64,000 bases of DNA. Source: a virus. Location: IMG/VR virus record IMGVR_UViG_3300028025_003013, positions 1 to 64,000 of that record. One strand, written 5' to 3'. Below are positions 22,103 through 28,269 of this stretch, piece by piece. Each line of letters begins with the position of its first letter. The first letter of the stretch is position 1. The notes under the pieces were generated by a model that worked only from the letters and a program-made list of their open reading frames with translations, searched no databases and was not told the DNA's origin. A program made the position numbers and the translations under genes.

Positions 22103-22179
22103 ATCCCAATGGCGCAATTGGTAGACGCACCTCTCTCAAAAGGAGTCTGTTGAAGGTTCGAGTCCTTCTTGGGATACCA
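22103..22179 (+). tRNA. tRNA-Leu (CAA), short variable region
   Basis: Acceptor ATCCCAA/TTGGGAT, Leu-type D-arm, anticodon loop CTCAAAA, T-loop TTCGAGT, ACCA. The anticodon stem has a C27-T43 mismatch and the variable region is short. Confidence 0.87.
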
Positions 22180-22185
22180 GATTAT

Positions 22186-22261
22186 GCCCCATTAGTAAAA
22201 TGGATGATTACGCTGTGCTACGAACGCAGAGGTGGAGGTTCAATTCCTTCATGGGGTACCA
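22186..22261 (+). tRNA. tRNA-Arg (ACG)
   Basis: Anticodon loop CTACGAA in stem CTGTG/CGCAG; A34 would need deamination to inosine to read CGN. Acceptor GCCCCAT/ATGGGGT, ACCA encoded. Confidence 0.9.
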
Positions 22262-22269
22262 AAGTTTAT

Positions 22270-22361
22270 GGAAGATAATGCAGCGGGGTTGGTCCTGCGA
22301 CCAGCCTTGAAAACTGGGTTCTCAGAAATGGGATGGGGTTCGACTCCTCTGTCTTCCGCCA
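22270..22361 (+). tRNA. tRNA-Ser (UGA)
   Basis: Class II, 92 nt, long variable arm, anticodon loop CTTGAAA, G73 discriminator, CCA encoded. Pair 31-39 is a C-A mismatch, also seen in the tRNA-Cys here. Confidence 0.9.
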
Positions 22362-22377
22362 ATATAAGGAGCATGAT

Positions 22378-22572
22378 ATGCAAATAACGAGAGCAGAACA
22401 GGCAAACATTAAACAGCATAACTTGGAGCAACGTCGTCTTCAAGACAAGAGAGATGAAGACTATCGCAAGGTAGTTGAGAAAAGATCGTATGAACGAATC
22501 ATAGAAGATCGAGTTGATCGCAATCGTCGCCTGGATTTAGACAAAGGTAGGAATATAGATATTGAATGTTAG
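22378..22572 (+). CDS. Small Arg/Lys/Asp-rich protein inside the tRNA array
   Basis: 64 residues from ATG 22378 (AGGAG nine bases before). Highly charged single helix (EQRRLQDKRDEDYRKVVEKR, DRVDRNRRLDLDKGRNID). The gene lies between two tRNA-Ser genes and its TAG stop overlaps the first two bases of tRNA-Ser(GCU). The charge pattern suggests RNA binding or a coiled coil; no family recognised. Confidence 0.65.
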   Translation: MQITRAEQANIKQHNLEQRRLQDKRDEDYRKVVEKRSYERIIEDRVDRNRRLDLDKGRNIDIEC

Positions 22573-22656
22573 AGAGTGGGCAGGATGGTAATGCAGCAGT
22601 TTGCTAAACTGTAGATCCGAAAGGGTCAAAGGGTTCGACTCCCTTACTCTCTGCCA
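22571..22656 (+). tRNA. tRNA-Ser (GCU)
   Basis: Class II with 17-nt variable arm, acceptor AGAGAGT/ACTCTCT, anticodon loop TTGCTAA, T-loop TTCGACT, GCCA end. Starts within the stop codon of the preceding gene. Confidence 0.9.
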
Positions 22657-22658
22657 AT

Positions 22659-22733
22659 ACGGCATTCGTTCAACGGATAGGACATGAGTCTTCTAAACTC
22701 AGAATGGTGGTTCGATTCCTCCATGCCGTGCCA
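22659..22733 (+). tRNA. tRNA-Arg (UCU)
   Basis: Acceptor ACGGCAT/ATGCCGT, anticodon loop CTTCTAA in stem TGAGT/ACTCA, T-loop TTCGATT, GCCA encoded. Confidence 0.92.
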
Positions 22734-22739
22734 GTGTTC

Positions 22740-22814
22740 GGGCTGATAGCTTAATGGTAAAGCGTTCGACTCATAATCGATTGAGTCTGAGTTCAATTCT
22801 CAGTCAGCCCACCA
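22740..22814 (+). tRNA. tRNA-Met or tRNA-Ile2 (CAU), copy 2
   Basis: Acceptor GGGCTGA/TCAGCCC, anticodon loop CTCATAA, T-loop TTCAATT, ACCA. Not an initiator by the 1-72 pair. One of the CAU tRNAs may read AUA after lysidine modification. Confidence 0.9.
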
Positions 22815-22856
22815 GTGTAATGTTAAATAGAGGTAATGCAGTAAGAAAGGTCTAAT

Positions 22857-23414
22857 ATGAATATCCTAGCACTTGATGCAAGTGGTCTACCTAGAAAGTG
22901 GATCAACTTTGAAGATGCAATTACGTACCATGCCAAAGGGCAGGTTGTATGGTCTCTTGGAGATCCTGTTGCAAAGTTTCGTGGTGGTTTGCAAAATGAT
23001 GGCACATTGTCTTACATCGAGTCGCCATCTATCATTGCGATCAAAGGTAAAGGATATTCACTTGACAAAGTCGGGAGAGTAATCCTGACAAACAAAACTT
23101 TGTTTGGTCGTGACAGACATCTGTGTGCTTATTGTGGTGATGTATTTTTACCAAGCAAGTTATCACGTGACCATGTTGTGCCTGTATCAAAGGGTGGTGA
23201 AGATAGTTGGACAAACGTAGTAACATCATGCGTCAAGTGCAATACGCACAAGGGTGCTAAGACACTTGAACAAAGTGGCTTGCAGTTGCTGTATGTTCCA
23301 TACGAACCAAACCACTACGAGAATATGATTTTACAAAACAGAAACATTCTTGCTGATCAAATGGAGTACTTGTTATCAGGTGTTCCAAAGAACAGTAGAG
23401 TGCATCTGCTATAG
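22857..23414 (+). CDS. HNH endonuclease-like protein
   Basis: 185 residues. C-terminal half carries an HNH domain: CAYCGD, LSRDHVVPVSKGGEDSWTNVVTSC and CVKCNTHKG, giving the DH dyad and the two CxxC zinc pairs. The N-terminal part (MNILALDASGLPRKWINFEDAITY) matches stand-alone HNH proteins found in phages and bacterial genomes. It may be a homing-type nuclease that maintains the tRNA array, or a host-DNA degrading enzyme. The TAG stop overlaps the first bases of tRNA-Cys. Confidence 0.87.
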   Translation: MNILALDASGLPRKWINFEDAITYHAKGQVVWSLGDPVAKFRGGLQNDGTLSYIESPSIIAIKGKGYSLDKVGRVILTNKTLFGRDRHLCAYCGDVFLPSKLSRDHVVPVSKGGEDSWTNVVTSCVKCNTHKGAKTLEQSGLQLLYVPYEPNHYENMILQNRNILADQMEYLLSGVPKNSRVHLL

Positions 23415-23490
23415 TGCGATACCCGAGCGGTCTAAGGGCACAGCCTGCAAAACTGATGATTCGTGGGTTCGAATCCCACTCGCACTTCCA
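23413..23490 (+). tRNA. tRNA-Cys (GCA)
   Basis: Acceptor AGTGCGA/TCGCACT, anticodon loop CTGCAAA, discriminator U73 (cysteine identity), CCA encoded. Begins inside the HNH stop codon. Pair 31-39 is C-A. Confidence 0.9.
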
Positions 23491-23499
23491 AGATAGTTG

Positions 23500-23528
23500 T
23501 TGACCTTAATTCAGGTTTAGTGTATAAT
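23500..23528 (+). promoter_or_regulatory. Early sigma70-like promoter
   Basis: TTGACC, 17-bp spacer, TATAAT (23523-23528). Serves a 45-codon gene inside the array. Confidence 0.8.
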
Positions 23529-23549
23529 TGATTTTTAGATGGAGAAAAA

Positions 23550-23687
23550 ATGTTTAAAGATGATGTGGCACTGGGCGAATTTTTGGAATTTTTGGGTGAC
23601 CTGTCCCTCGAGGGGGAGTCTTTTGAAATATGTCTGGCTGCACTGAAACTGCAGTCCGCACTGAAAGAAATTTATCCGCAGTATTGA
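23550..23687 (+). CDS. Small acidic protein inside the tRNA array
   Basis: 45 residues (MFKDDVALGEFLEFLGDLSL...), with GGAG nine bases before the ATG and its own strong promoter. Acidic, helical and amphipathic. A second promoter begins 10 bp after the stop. Function unknown; a small regulator or inhibitor is possible. Confidence 0.7.
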   Translation: MFKDDVALGEFLEFLGDLSLEGESFEICLAALKLQSALKEIYPQY

Positions 23688-23696
23688 AAATACTGC

Positions 23697-23725
23697 TTGA
23701 CTTAAATTAGCATTTGATGTATAAT
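23697..23725 (+). promoter_or_regulatory. Early sigma70-like promoter for the second tRNA block
   Basis: TTGACT, 17-bp spacer, TATAAT (23720-23725). Transcribes a structured leader and then tRNA-Glu onward. Confidence 0.82.
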
Positions 23726-23731
23726 TAGAGT

Positions 23732-23816
23732 TCTGAAGTCCTCTATTAGTCTTTACGTAAAGTCGGAAGCATGAGGCTTGGGGTGTGGCTCATCGTGAGA
23801 TGCCCAGTCACCCCAC
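23732..23816 (+). ncRNA. Structured leader before tRNA-Glu
   Basis: The palindrome CTTTACGTAAAG (23751-23762) is followed by a GGGGTG (23780-23785)/CACCCC (23809-23814) stem enclosing a CTCA-TCG-TGAG hairpin. There is no open frame and no long T-run, so this is more likely an RNA processing or regulatory leader than a terminator. Confidence 0.4.
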
Positions 23817-23820
23817 CTTT

Positions 23821-23895
23821 GCACGATTCGTCTATCGGTTAGGACACCAGCCTTTCACGTTGGTAAGATGGGTTCGATTCCCATATCGTGTACCA
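23821..23895 (+). tRNA. tRNA-Glu (UUC)
   Basis: Acceptor GCACGAT/ATCGTGT (G1-U72), anticodon loop CTTTCAC in stem CCAGC/GTTGG, T-loop TTCGATT, ACCA. Confidence 0.92.
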
Positions 23896-24124
23896 TATTA
23901 AATTGTATTGGGTTGCCAATGCCAGTAGGTAATTTAGTTCGCCCCCAACTGACGGAGTTGGACTGCTAAGTTACACGAAACCTTGAGATCATATCAGGAG
24001 GACGCTGGACAAAATTGGAACGTAATGTGGTTAACAGACAAGTCCATGGACGTCATGGTAGGGCAGGTTCAAAACTGTTATTTCTGTTAAACATCCCAGT
24101 ATAATTTAATATGGTAAAGTTTAT
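23896..24124 (+). other. Structured non-coding spacer in the tRNA array
   Basis: 229 bp with no tRNA or credible gene. Pairings seen: ATTGG-GTTG-CCAAT; GTAATTTAG (23929-23937) with CTAAGTTAC (23966-23974) around a 6-bp hairpin CCAACT/AGTTGG; TTAACAGA with TCTGTTAA, extended by ATGT/ACAT, around CCATG-GACGT-CATGG. It reads as one or two RNA modules between tRNA-Glu and tRNA-Asn. Identity unknown. Confidence 0.4.
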
Positions 24125-24200
24125 TCCCTAGTAGCACAGCGGTAGTTGCACTTGACTGTTAATCAAGGTGTCCGTGGTTCGATCCCACGCTGGGGAGCCA
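24125..24200 (+). tRNA. tRNA-Asn (GUU)
   Basis: Acceptor TCCCTAG/CTGGGGA, G73, anticodon loop CTGTTAA in stem CTTGA/TCAAG, T-loop TTCGATC, CCA encoded. Confidence 0.92.
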
Positions 24201-24204
24201 ATAT

Positions 24205-24281
24205 CGCGATGTATGGAAGTGGTCATCCGCCCAGTCTCATAAGCTGTGGAATCGCTGGTTCGAATCCAGCCATCGCAACCA
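24205..24281 (+). tRNA. tRNA-Met (CAU), initiator-like
   Basis: Acceptor CGCGATG/CATCGCA leaves C1 opposite A72, the hallmark of bacterial initiator tRNA. Anticodon loop CTCATAA, T-loop TTCGAAT, ACCA. The three G-C pairs expected at the base of an initiator anticodon stem are absent (CCAGT/GCTGT). Confidence 0.85.
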
Positions 24282-24510
24282 AACGTGCCGAGTGTCTTTG
24301 GCTAATGTGATCCGCATGACGAGAAACAGTGTGACAACTGTAGGATGGTTCTTCTTCTGTAATGGAAGTCATGGGTAACCATGGGTCGACCTAACCAGCG
24401 TTGGCAACACGAAAGTCTTGTGCATGGCGAGTGGGTGGAAGGTACGTGTGATGGGTGCGATAGCGTCGTATCTTGATGTGCTATAATTACCACGATGTGC
24501 AGGAAGCAAT
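24282..24510 (+). other. Non-coding spacer in the tRNA array
   Basis: 229 bp without a tRNA. Short hairpins are present (ACAGT-GTGACA-ACTGT; CATGG-GTAA-CCATG; GATA-GCGTCG-TATC). An extended -10 promoter TG-C-TATAAT occurs at 24479-24487, just before tRNA-Thr. A 31-codon frame from ATG 24380 contains a CDGC motif but lacks a ribosome site. Nature unknown. Confidence 0.35.
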
Positions 24511-24584
24511 GCCCTTGTAGTATATTGGTATTACAGTTGCCTTGTAAGCATCAAAAGAAGGTTCGATTCCTTACTGGGGCACCA
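24511..24584 (+). tRNA. tRNA-Thr (UGU)
   Basis: Acceptor GCCCTTG/CTGGGGC with one T-T mismatch, anticodon loop CTTGTAA, T-arm GAAGG-TTCGATT-CCTTA, ACCA encoded. Confidence 0.88.
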
Positions 24585-24592
24585 AGTTTTTA

Positions 24593-24667
24593 GGTCTCAA
24601 AGTGTTCATGGACGCACATATGCCTGTCACGCATAAAGAAGGGGATCGTTACCCCTTGAGACCGCCA
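24593..24667 (+). tRNA. tRNA-Asp (GUC), divergent T-loop
   Basis: Acceptor GGTCTCA/TGAGACC, G73, anticodon loop CTGTCAC in stem TATGC/GCATA. T-loop ATCGTTA has the A54/T58 swap and position 8 is A. Its CCA is the first part of an 18-bp inverted repeat. Confidence 0.85.
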
Positions 24668-24812
24668 TTGTTAAGTGTTATCAAGGTATCGTGTATGGAC
24701 CCATACACTACTCGACAGTAAGGGTGCGACTGACACTGTCTGATATAACTGTTATTCGCTCGCCAGTGCTAGCTACATTTTTGGCAAATCGGCAGATAAC
24801 ACTTAACAATGG
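24665..24812 (+). repeat. Perfect 18-bp inverted repeat enclosing 112 nt
   Basis: CCATTGTTAAGTGTTATC (24665-24682) is the exact reverse complement of 24795-24812. The left arm begins with the CCA tail of tRNA-Asp; the right arm ends 4 nt before tRNA-Ala. Inside are a GTGTATG-GACC-CATACAC hairpin (24690-24707) and GACAGT/ACTGTC. There is no open frame. It could be an RNase III-type processing stem, a folded RNA, or a small mobile element. Confidence 0.7.
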
Positions 24813-24816
24813 TTTT

Positions 24817-24891
24817 GGGGGATTAGTGATAATGGGAGCACATGTGCTTTGCAAGCATGAAGTGGGAGTTCGATCCTCCCATCCTCCACCA
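24817..24891 (+). tRNA. tRNA-Ala (UGC)
   Basis: Acceptor GGGGGAT/ATCCTCC with the G3-U70 alanine identity pair, anticodon loop TTTGCAA, T-loop TTCGATC, ACCA encoded. Confidence 0.93.
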
Positions 24892-24899
24892 AAATATAT

Positions 24900-24976
<77 letters not shown>

Positions 24977-24990
24977 ACATCGAAGGTAAT

Positions 24991-25443
24991 ATGTTACATC
25001 TTATTGAAACTCTAACCGATAAGTTTTTTGAATTGCTTGCAGATGATCCTGTGAGACCAACCATACCACATGTGGACAGAGTTGGTGAGAACAAGGACAT
25101 CTTTGTATTTCGTGATGAGAACGATACAGTGAAAGCTATTACCTGCGTCAGCTATCAGGCAACCATACCTACCAAGGAATCAGAGTTGTTTGAGCAATGC
25201 GACAATCCTACAATTGCGATCTTTTACACCATCTGGAGTTATGCTCCTGGTGCTGGCAGAAAACTAATCTTTGATGCAGTGCGACATATCAAAGAAAACG
25301 ATACATGCATAGAACGATTCATTACACTTTCTCCAAAGACTGAGATGGCTAGAAAATTCCATCTAGGAAACAAAGCCATCATCCTAAGAGAAAATGAAGA
25401 GACTGTCAACTACGAATATATACAGGAGAAAACCAATGGCTAA
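24991..25443 (+). CDS. GNAT-fold-like protein
   Basis: 150 residues. The segment AIFYTIWSYAPGAGRKLIFDAVRHIKE resembles the beta4/P-loop-like turn/alpha3 of GNAT acetyltransferases, followed by ERFITLSPKTEMARKFHLGNKA, a typical beta5-alpha4 region of such proteins. It may acetylate a small molecule or protein, but the acyl-CoA loop (Q/RxxGxG/A) is only partly matched (GAG). The start follows AAGG behind tRNA-Pro. Confidence 0.65.
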   Translation: MLHLIETLTDKFFELLADDPVRPTIPHVDRVGENKDIFVFRDENDTVKAITCVSYQATIPTKESELFEQCDNPTIAIFYTIWSYAPGAGRKLIFDAVRHIKENDTCIERFITLSPKTEMARKFHLGNKAIILRENEETVNYEYIQEKTNG

Positions 25444-25570
25444 TGTTAAGCAGGGTAATCTTACAAAGAGTCCTCAGTGGTGGAAACACCTCAAGGACTT
25501 TAAGCGTTTCTTCTGGAAAGCAGAACGCAAAGCACAAAACAATGACATCAAAGGGAGACTGCATGAGTGA
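25436..25570 (+). CDS. Small basic aromatic protein
   Basis: 44 residues (MANVKQGNLTKSPQWWKHLK...), basic with Trp/Phe cluster (QWWKHLKDFKRFFWKAERK). AGGAG precedes the ATG. It overlaps both neighbours by 8 bases. Possibly nucleic-acid binding; no family recognised. Confidence 0.6.
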   Translation: MANVKQGNLTKSPQWWKHLKDFKRFFWKAERKAQNNDIKGRLHE

Positions 25571-25754
25571 TACACCATCTACATTTAAGCAACAGTGGGA
25601 AGCCAAGAAGTTACTTAAACGTGCAAAGAAGAAAGCCAAGCACCAGCTACAAAAAGAAGGTTTCTCTAAGAACGAAGCCACCAAGCAGGTTAACTCAGCA
25701 TTGAATCGTATTGTGGCTAATCCGATTCGCAAAGCAAGTGGTCGAGGTGGATAA
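25563..25754 (+). CDS. Small Lys-rich protein
   Basis: 63 residues from ATG 25563 (AAGGGAG upstream). Lysine-rich helix (EAKKLLKRAKKKAKHQLQKEG) with an RKASGRGG tail, a nucleic-acid-binding look. TAATG junction with the next gene. No family recognised. Confidence 0.65.
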   Translation: MSDTPSTFKQQWEAKKLLKRAKKKAKHQLQKEGFSKNEATKQVNSALNRIVANPIRKASGRGG

Positions 25755-26053
25755 TGAGTTATAGTCGCTGGGGTGGTTCTGTATGGTATAGTTTTTACAA
25801 CTGCAGTTCAGGTGACACCAGAGACACTCAGGTGCTATCTCTGTGGTACAGCATGGATCATATCATCGACTGGTTGTATGCAGATCTAGAAGATGTTACA
25901 GCTGAAGATATTGTAGAAATGTATAAATGTACGCATGCAGAAGCTACAGAAGCCATGGAGATCATAGGCTGGTTCATGGATGATGTAATGGAAGATTATC
26001 CTGATGCACTGCAAATTCTTGATAAAATAGACAAAATCGGTGAGCCCAGATGA
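25754..26053 (+). CDS. Hypothetical phage protein
   Basis: 99 residues. Aromatic N-terminus (SRWGGSVWYSFYNCS), then an acidic helical region (IVEMYKCTHAEATEAMEIIGWFMDDVMEDYPDA). The last 10 bases of the gene form the 5' end of tRNA-Leu(UAA), so protein-gene and tRNA maturation overlap. Function unknown. Confidence 0.7.
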   Translation: MSYSRWGGSVWYSFYNCSSGDTRDTQVLSLWYSMDHIIDWLYADLEDVTAEDIVEMYKCTHAEATEAMEIIGWFMDDVMEDYPDALQILDKIDKIGEPR

Positions 26054-26120
26054 TGGAATTGGTATACATATCAGACTTAAAATCTGAGTTCTGAGGGTTC
26101 GAGTCCCTCTCTGGGCACCA
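26044..26120 (+). tRNA. tRNA-Leu (UAA), short variable region
   Basis: Acceptor GCCCAGA/TCTGGGC, Leu-type D-arm, anticodon loop CTTAAAA in stem TCAGA/TCTGA, T-loop TTCGAGT, ACCA. The 5' 10 nt lie in the upstream coding region. Confidence 0.92.
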
Positions 26121-26141
26121 AACCCTCCCCATACAGGTAGA

Positions 26142-26169
26142 AAAATCCCTTTAAAATCAACAACTTACG
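26142..26169 (+). repeat. 28-nt dispersed repeat, copy 2
   Basis: Identical to 8936-8963. As there, it precedes a terminator and an early promoter of the TTGACGGAAATT type. Confidence 0.85.
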
Positions 26170-26171
26170 TA

Positions 26172-26195
26172 ATCCCCTCAGTTTCTGGGGGTTTT
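26172..26195 (+). terminator. Intrinsic terminator after the second tRNA block
   Basis: CCCC-T-CAG / CTG-GGGG stem around TTT, then GTTTTGC. Ends the array that closes with tRNA-Leu(UAA). Confidence 0.7.
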
Positions 26196-26206
26196 GCAGA
26201 AACTTG

Positions 26207-26235
26207 TTGACGGAAATTGGGTTCTCATGCATAAT
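26207..26235 (+). promoter_or_regulatory. Early sigma70-like promoter
   Basis: TTGACG, 17-bp spacer, CATAAT (26230-26235), with GAAATT and TTATGTTAT blocks typical of the family. Drives the AAA+ gene. Confidence 0.85.
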
Positions 26236-26270
26236 TATGTTATTGAGTTAGAAAACTGTTTGGAGATTAA

Positions 26271-27215
26271 ATGATGAATGCCGTGAAAACTACTGTGAAT
26301 TTCGATCGTGTTACTGGTAAAAACATTGTGATGGTCGGTGATGCTGGTCCTTTTAAGACTGCAAAAACTGGCGTTGAATTAGAACGTGCTGTTGAATTCT
26401 TTTTTAAGAAAGCCACTGGCGTGAAAAAAGATTACGATCAAATTATGGGTGGTGTGTCTGTGTCCTCTGAGCCAAAAGAAGAAAAGTATGACATCAATAC
26501 ACGATTCGGTTTCGTCGAGAAACTCGTGTCGATGGTTGCGTCTGGTGTCCAGCCCTCTGCTGTGATTACTGGTTCTGGTGGTCTCGGTAAGACATACACT
26601 GTTACAAAAACATTGCAGTCTTCTGGCTACAAAGATATCTCTGACTTGGCTGAGTTCCAAGTCGGTTCTGTGATTAACACTCGCAAGTGCTTTACCTTTG
26701 TTAAAGGTTATTCTACTCCAAAGGGTTTGTATCGCACTCTGTTCGAAAACAACAAGTCCATCATCGTGTTTGATGATTGCGATGCAGTGTTGAAAGATCC
26801 AGTTGCTTTGAACCTGTTGAAAGGTGCTTTGGATTCTTACGGCAAACGTATCATCAGCTGGAATGCTGACATGCGTGACGATGACCTGCCACGTAGCTTC
26901 AACTTCGAAGGTCGTGTGATTTTCATTAGCAACATGAGCCAAGACAAAATTGATCAGGCTATCCGTAGTCGTTCAATGATGATTGATCTGAGCATGACTC
27001 TTGACCAGAAGATTGATCGTATGGAGCACATTGCTTTGTCTGATGAGTTTATGCCTGAGTACACAAAGACTCAGAAGCAAGATGCTCTGGGTTTGATCCG
27101 TGACATCAAAGATGAAGCCAAGGAAATTTCCCTGCGCACTTTGATCTCGGTTACCAAGATCCGTGCCAGCAACGATGACTGGAAAGATCTTGCTACTTAC
27201 ATGTTGACTGCTTAA
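26271..27215 (+). CDS. AAA+ ATPase
   Basis: 314 residues. Walker A GSGGLGKT (101-108), Walker B IIVFDDCD (164-171) and a sensor-1-like VIFISNMS (Asn) are visible. An IRSRSMMIDLS arginine-rich segment may hold the Arg finger. The 90-residue N-terminal part is family-specific. The family is common in large phages next to early genes, with no known substrate; remodelling of host or replication complexes is a guess. GGAG at 26262 fits ATG 26271 or 26274. Confidence 0.85.
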   Translation: MMNAVKTTVNFDRVTGKNIVMVGDAGPFKTAKTGVELERAVEFFFKKATGVKKDYDQIMGGVSVSSEPKEEKYDINTRFGFVEKLVSMVASGVQPSAVITGSGGLGKTYTVTKTLQSSGYKDISDLAEFQVGSVINTRKCFTFVKGYSTPKGLYRTLFENNKSIIVFDDCDAVLKDPVALNLLKGALDSYGKRIISWNADMRDDDLPRSFNFEGRVIFISNMSQDKIDQAIRSRSMMIDLSMTLDQKIDRMEHIALSDEFMPEYTKTQKQDALGLIRDIKDEAKEISLRTLISVTKIRASNDDWKDLATYMLTA

Positions 27216-27225
27216 GGAGAAAGGT

Positions 27226-27459
27226 ATGAGTATAATGGCTGAGATGGTTATGGAAATACAATCTGATATCGCTGATGGTATCCTGTCCTTTGGTGCAATT
27301 GCTGAACGATATAACATTAATCGTGCGGATGTGGAATTGATTGCCGATGAGATGATGGAACAGCAATACGATGAGTCAATGGATGGTGACTTTGATTCTG
27401 CCATGGCCAGTGCTGGTTATGGAACTGACGAAGATTATGGTTATTATGGAGATGAATGA
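27226..27459 (+). CDS. Small HTH-like acidic protein
   Basis: 77 residues. IADGILSFGAIAERYNINRADVELIADEM reads as a helix-turn-helix; the C-terminal half is very acidic with Tyr/Gly (DEDYGYYGDE). Resembles the 60-residue protein at 9707 in its N-terminus and helix pattern. AAGGAGAAAGG precedes ATG 27226. DNA binding is inferred only. Confidence 0.68.
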   Translation: MSIMAEMVMEIQSDIADGILSFGAIAERYNINRADVELIADEMMEQQYDESMDGDFDSAMASAGYGTDEDYGYYGDE

Positions 27460-27460
27460 T

Positions 27461-27700
27461 ATGTACGTATCTTATACTGAAGCCCGAGTGGCTACCCTAC
27501 AATATAATCAAGAGCATGGTTCGTTCTTTGATCGTGGATCCGCTGACTCATACTATGGTCGTGAACCGATTCCCCATCGTGGTGGTGTAGGTGGTGCTTC
27601 TGGTCCAAGAATTGAATCCAACCATCCTGAAGATGTTCAGGCTTACATGGCTGGTTATGAGTTCAACGAAATGTATGGCGACAAGAAAGACTGGGGTTAA
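27461..27700 (+). CDS. Hypothetical protein
   Basis: 79 residues from ATG 27461 (GGAG nine bases upstream). Gly/Ser/Tyr-rich central part (YYGREPIPHRGGVGGASGPR), then an acidic C-terminus (YEFNEMYGDKKDWG). No family recognised. Confidence 0.62.
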   Translation: MYVSYTEARVATLQYNQEHGSFFDRGSADSYYGREPIPHRGGVGGASGPRIESNHPEDVQAYMAGYEFNEMYGDKKDWG

Positions 27701-27701
27701 A

Positions 27702-27902
27702 ATGATATTAGAAATGGCCAATGGCTCTAAAAGAAAGTTTGATGTCAACAACAAGAAAGATGTTGAGTTGTATAGAACTTTTTTAATGACTCGTCGTTGG
27801 GGTGGCACTGGTTGTCCTTTTGTTTTAGAATTCCCGCATCTGACGATCCCAGATATGATCAAAGATAAGATGATGCATAAGTATATGAAGATAGAAATTT
27901 AA
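27702..27902 (+). CDS. Small hypothetical protein
   Basis: 66 residues from ATG 27702, basic. Beta-hairpin N-terminus (MILEMANGSKRKFDVNN), then a helix and an IPDMIKDKMMHKYMK tail. The stop TAA is followed directly by the first base of tRNA-Trp. Confidence 0.65.
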   Translation: MILEMANGSKRKFDVNNKKDVELYRTFLMTRRWGGTGCPFVLEFPHLTIPDMIKDKMMHKYMKIEI

Positions 27903-27976
27903 GTCTCGCTGGTGTAATGGCAGCACGATGGTCTCCAAAACCATTAGTCGGAGTTCGAGTCTCTGGCGGGATGCCA
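27903..27976 (+). tRNA. tRNA-Trp (CCA)
   Basis: Acceptor GTCTCGC/GCGGGAT, G73, anticodon loop CTCCAAA in stem ATGGT/ACCAT, T-loop TTCGAGT, CCA encoded. Abuts the stop codon of the preceding gene. Confidence 0.9.
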
Positions 27977-27982
27977 AATAAT

Positions 27983-28057
27983 GCAGGTATAATTCAGTGG
28001 TAGAATGTCTCGTTGCCAACGAGAATGTCGTCGGTTCGAACCCGACTACCTGCTCCA
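27983..28057 (+). tRNA. tRNA-Gly (GCC)
   Basis: Acceptor GCAGGTA/TACCTGC, U73, anticodon loop TTGCCAA in stem TCTCG/CGAGA, T-loop TTCGAAC, CCA encoded. Confidence 0.93.
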
Positions 28058-28064
28058 CGTTTTC

Positions 28065-28138
28065 GCAGGGTTCGTATAGTGGTAATACCTTAGCCTTCCA
28101 AGCTAATGCTGAGAGTTCGATTCTCTTACCCTGCTCCA
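28065..28138 (+). tRNA. tRNA-Gly (UCC)
   Basis: Acceptor GCAGGGT/ACCCTGC, U73, anticodon loop CTTCCAA in stem TTAGC/GCTAA, T-loop TTCGATT, CCA encoded. Confidence 0.93.
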
Positions 28139-28142
28139 ATTT

Positions 28143-28218
28143 GCTGATATGGCTCAGTCGGTAGAGCACATCCTTGGTAAGGATGAGGTCACCAGTTCGA
28201 TTCTGGTTATCAGCACCA
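28143..28218 (+). tRNA. tRNA-Thr (GGU)
   Basis: Acceptor GCTGATA/TATCAGC, anticodon loop TTGGTAA in stem CATCC/GGATG, T-loop TTCGATT, ACCA. Last tRNA of the array. Confidence 0.93.
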
Positions 28219-28234
28219 TAGTTTGGAAACAGAC

Positions 28235-28263
28235 TTGACGGAAACTTCAAATTGGAGTATAAT
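28235..28263 (+). promoter_or_regulatory. Early sigma70-like promoter
   Basis: TTGACG, 17-bp spacer, TATAAT (28258-28263). The A of the downstream ATG lies 7 bases after the -10, so the mRNA should be leaderless. Confidence 0.82.
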
Positions 28264-28269
28264 TATATT

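Noticed and set aside
24380-24475. 31-codon frame with CDGC motif in the tRNA array spacer
   Set aside because: No ribosome site, very short, and the region shows RNA-like hairpins; not listed as a gene.
26379-26942. 187-residue minus-strand frame opposite the AAA+ gene
   Set aside because: Lies wholly within the ATPase gene, whose Walker motifs are clear; reads as antisense noise.
27825-28250. 141-residue minus-strand frame over the Trp/Gly/Thr tRNAs
   Set aside because: Covers four tRNA genes; sequences such as NRTGD and RIELS are the usual false frames from tRNA T-arms.
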